From Bacteroidales bacterium (GTDB lineage: Bacteria > Bacteroidota > Bacteroidia > Bacteroidales > P3), in NCBI GenBank assembly GCA_031263015.1, contig JAISGN010000002.1:89887-153886 (forward strand): 64,000 nt of DNA, in the 5' to 3' direction. Positions 63,175 to 64,000 of this stretch are shown one piece after another (the stretch's first letter is position 1; the number at the start of each line of letters is the position of its first letter). The position numbers and the translations under genes were made by a program. The notes under the pieces are model-generated. The model ran no database searches. It had not been told where the DNA came from and saw nothing but the letters and a program-made list of their open reading frames with translations.

Positions 63175-63702
63175 TTACATTCTCTTTGTTCCTATTGGTT
63201 TCAGAATAATCTGTTTTTCTATCTTATTACCGTCATTATTTTGTAAATCTAATAATAAAAATAGTTTATGTCTTGGATTTGTTTCTTTTCTAACCCTAAA
63301 GCTCCAAATAGATGACCAATCCACTGTTTTATACGCAATATGGTCAGAATCCATTGCTCTAAAATTTAAACGCAGTAACTTTCTCTCATTACTATTTAGT
63401 TGATAAATAAGCGAATCTTTTGATATTTCATATTGCAAACATGAGGAATCGGTTCTTAATTCTAAAATCGAATTTTGCCCTATCAACACATCATTTTTTC
63501 TATCATTAAATATTTCTAAATACAATTCAGTATAAGTAATTGTTGTTCCTGTCGAAATTGTATTACCTTTTATTAGCTGCACTCTAATCGAATCCTCCTC
63601 ATATAAAGGTTTTATATTTTCAATGGAATACATTATTCTTGGAGGATAGCATGACGTTAAAATGAATATTAATGGTATTGTATAGAATATTACTCTTTTC
63701 AT
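63175..63702 (-). CDS. Lipoprotein of unknown function
   Basis: Start set at 63702 (MKRVIFYTIPLIFILTSC), giving a lipobox; the 15-residue extension to 63747 begins inside the -7 element and was rejected. The mature part is beta-rich with TYTELYLEIFNDRKNDVLIG and LRLNFRAMDSDHIAYKT. No family recognised. First gene of the tight five-gene operon. Confidence 0.75.
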   Translation of the reverse strand: MKRVIFYTIPLIFILTSCYPPRIMYSIENIKPLYEEDSIRVQLIKGNTISTGTTITYTELYLEIFNDRKNDVLIGQNSILELRTDSSCLQYEISKDSLIYQLNSNERKLLRLNFRAMDSDHIAYKTVDWSSIWSFRVRKETNPRHKLFLLLDLQNNDGNKIEKQIILKPIGTKRM

Positions 63703-63744
63703 TATATTTACAATTAAGGAGTTAAATAGACGTTTTAAACGCTG

Positions 63745-63752
63745 CAAATATA
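63745..63752 (-). promoter_or_regulatory. -7 promoter element of the five-gene operon
   Basis: The minus strand reads TATATTTG, 42 bases before the start codon at 63702. Confidence 0.5.
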
Positions 63753-63783
63753 GGAATAAAAATTTATAAAAACCAAATAAGAT

Positions 63784-63832
63784 ATTATTATCAGCGTTTA
63801 ATAGTCTCTTTTTTGCATATAGAACATTCTTT
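63784..63832 (+). repeat. Direct repeat, copy 2
   Basis: Second copy of the 60648-60696 segment with one T/C change. The 5' arm of the terminator stem is degraded here (no AAGAGA), while loop, 3' arm and T-run are kept. Confidence 0.9.
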
Positions 63833-64000
63833 TTATGAAAAGGAACAATCCTTTTCTAATTGGGAACAATCCTTTTCACATCCGGAACATTCTTTTTCCC
63901 GTTCGGAACAATCCTTTTCTCGTTCGGAACATTCTTTTCCCCGTTCGGAATATTCCTTTTCACATCCGGAACATTCTTTTTCCCGTTCGGAACATTCTTT
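63821..64000. repeat. 21-bp GGAACAWTCC array (locus L), running off the window
   Basis: Units start at 63821, 63842, 63863, 63884, 63905, 63926, 63947, 63968 and 63989, exactly 21 bases apart. Cores GGAACATTCTT and GGAACAATCCTT alternate, with spacers ending CCCGTTC or CACATCC. The array continues beyond the right edge. Confidence 0.93.

Overview
The window looks like a chromosomal segment of an AT-rich member of the Bacteroidota, most likely the order Bacteroidales. Three kinds of evidence support this. Promoters carry the Bacteroidota -7 element TAnnTTTG and genes lack Shine-Dalgarno sequences. The gene content is typical: SusC/TonB-type receptors with carboxypeptidase-regulatory N-termini, a PCMD lipoprotein, an OstA-like protein, DUF5106/TlpA-like thioredoxins, an HU-CCDC81/SPOR protein and a PPi-type phosphofructokinase. 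Finally, type IX secretion (T9SS) C-terminal domains occur on a 2,404-residue surface protein and on a putative anti-sigma factor. No tRNA, rRNA, insertion sequence, integrase or CRISPR array was seen.

Layout. 1-5.5 kb: the start of rpoN, uvrA, then a pdxJ-hypothetical-gmk operon on the minus strand. 5.8-9.4 kb: an envelope operon (beta-barrel, PCMD lipoprotein, OstA-like). 9.5-14.3 kb: pfp, an exported protein, and a tight purD-thyA-folA operon. 15-16.6 kb: nadE. 16.6-26.7 kb: a TonB receptor divergent from the giant GLUG-repeat protein. 27-29.8 kb: two overlapping thioredoxin-fold genes. 30-32.5 kb: glnS and a small barrel. 32.8-36 kb: NUDIX, pyrE, SRPBCC and a COG2509 flavoprotein. 36-37.4 kb: mreC-mreD. 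37.5-42.8 kb: lipoproteins, an ECF sigma/anti-sigma pair and an outer-membrane barrel receptor. 42.8-47 kb: TerC, a nuclease and an ABC-2 exporter. 47.5-53.9 kb: recQ, lpdA, rarA, pepD. 54.2-58.8 kb: rpmH (48 aa), rlmD, aroK, tsaD and an N-terminally shortened RNase R. 59.2-60.6 kb: HU/SPOR protein. 60.9-63.7 kb: a five-gene operon of small exported proteins or lipoproteins.

The most unusual element is in the intergenic DNA. Nearly every longer gap holds arrays of short, mostly palindromic cores spaced at exactly 21 bp (22 bp in two central sub-arrays). The core sequences differ between loci: AAACAGCCTTT, GTGCG-N3-CGCAC, GGTATATACC, AAACATCGTATGTTT, GGAACAWTCC and a GTATGCC type. The register is kept through degenerate units and several arrays invert orientation in the middle. 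Two loci (14.39-15.02 kb and 46.97-47.47 kb) share one architecture: 21-bp arms around a central 22-bp palindrome array. I recognise no described element with this behaviour. Other points of interest are a NadE glutaminase domain without its nucleophilic Cys, an RNase R lacking its cold-shock domains, a 2-bp divergent NUDIX/pyrE pair with a predicted leaderless transcript, and an anti-sigma protein carrying a T9SS type B-like domain.
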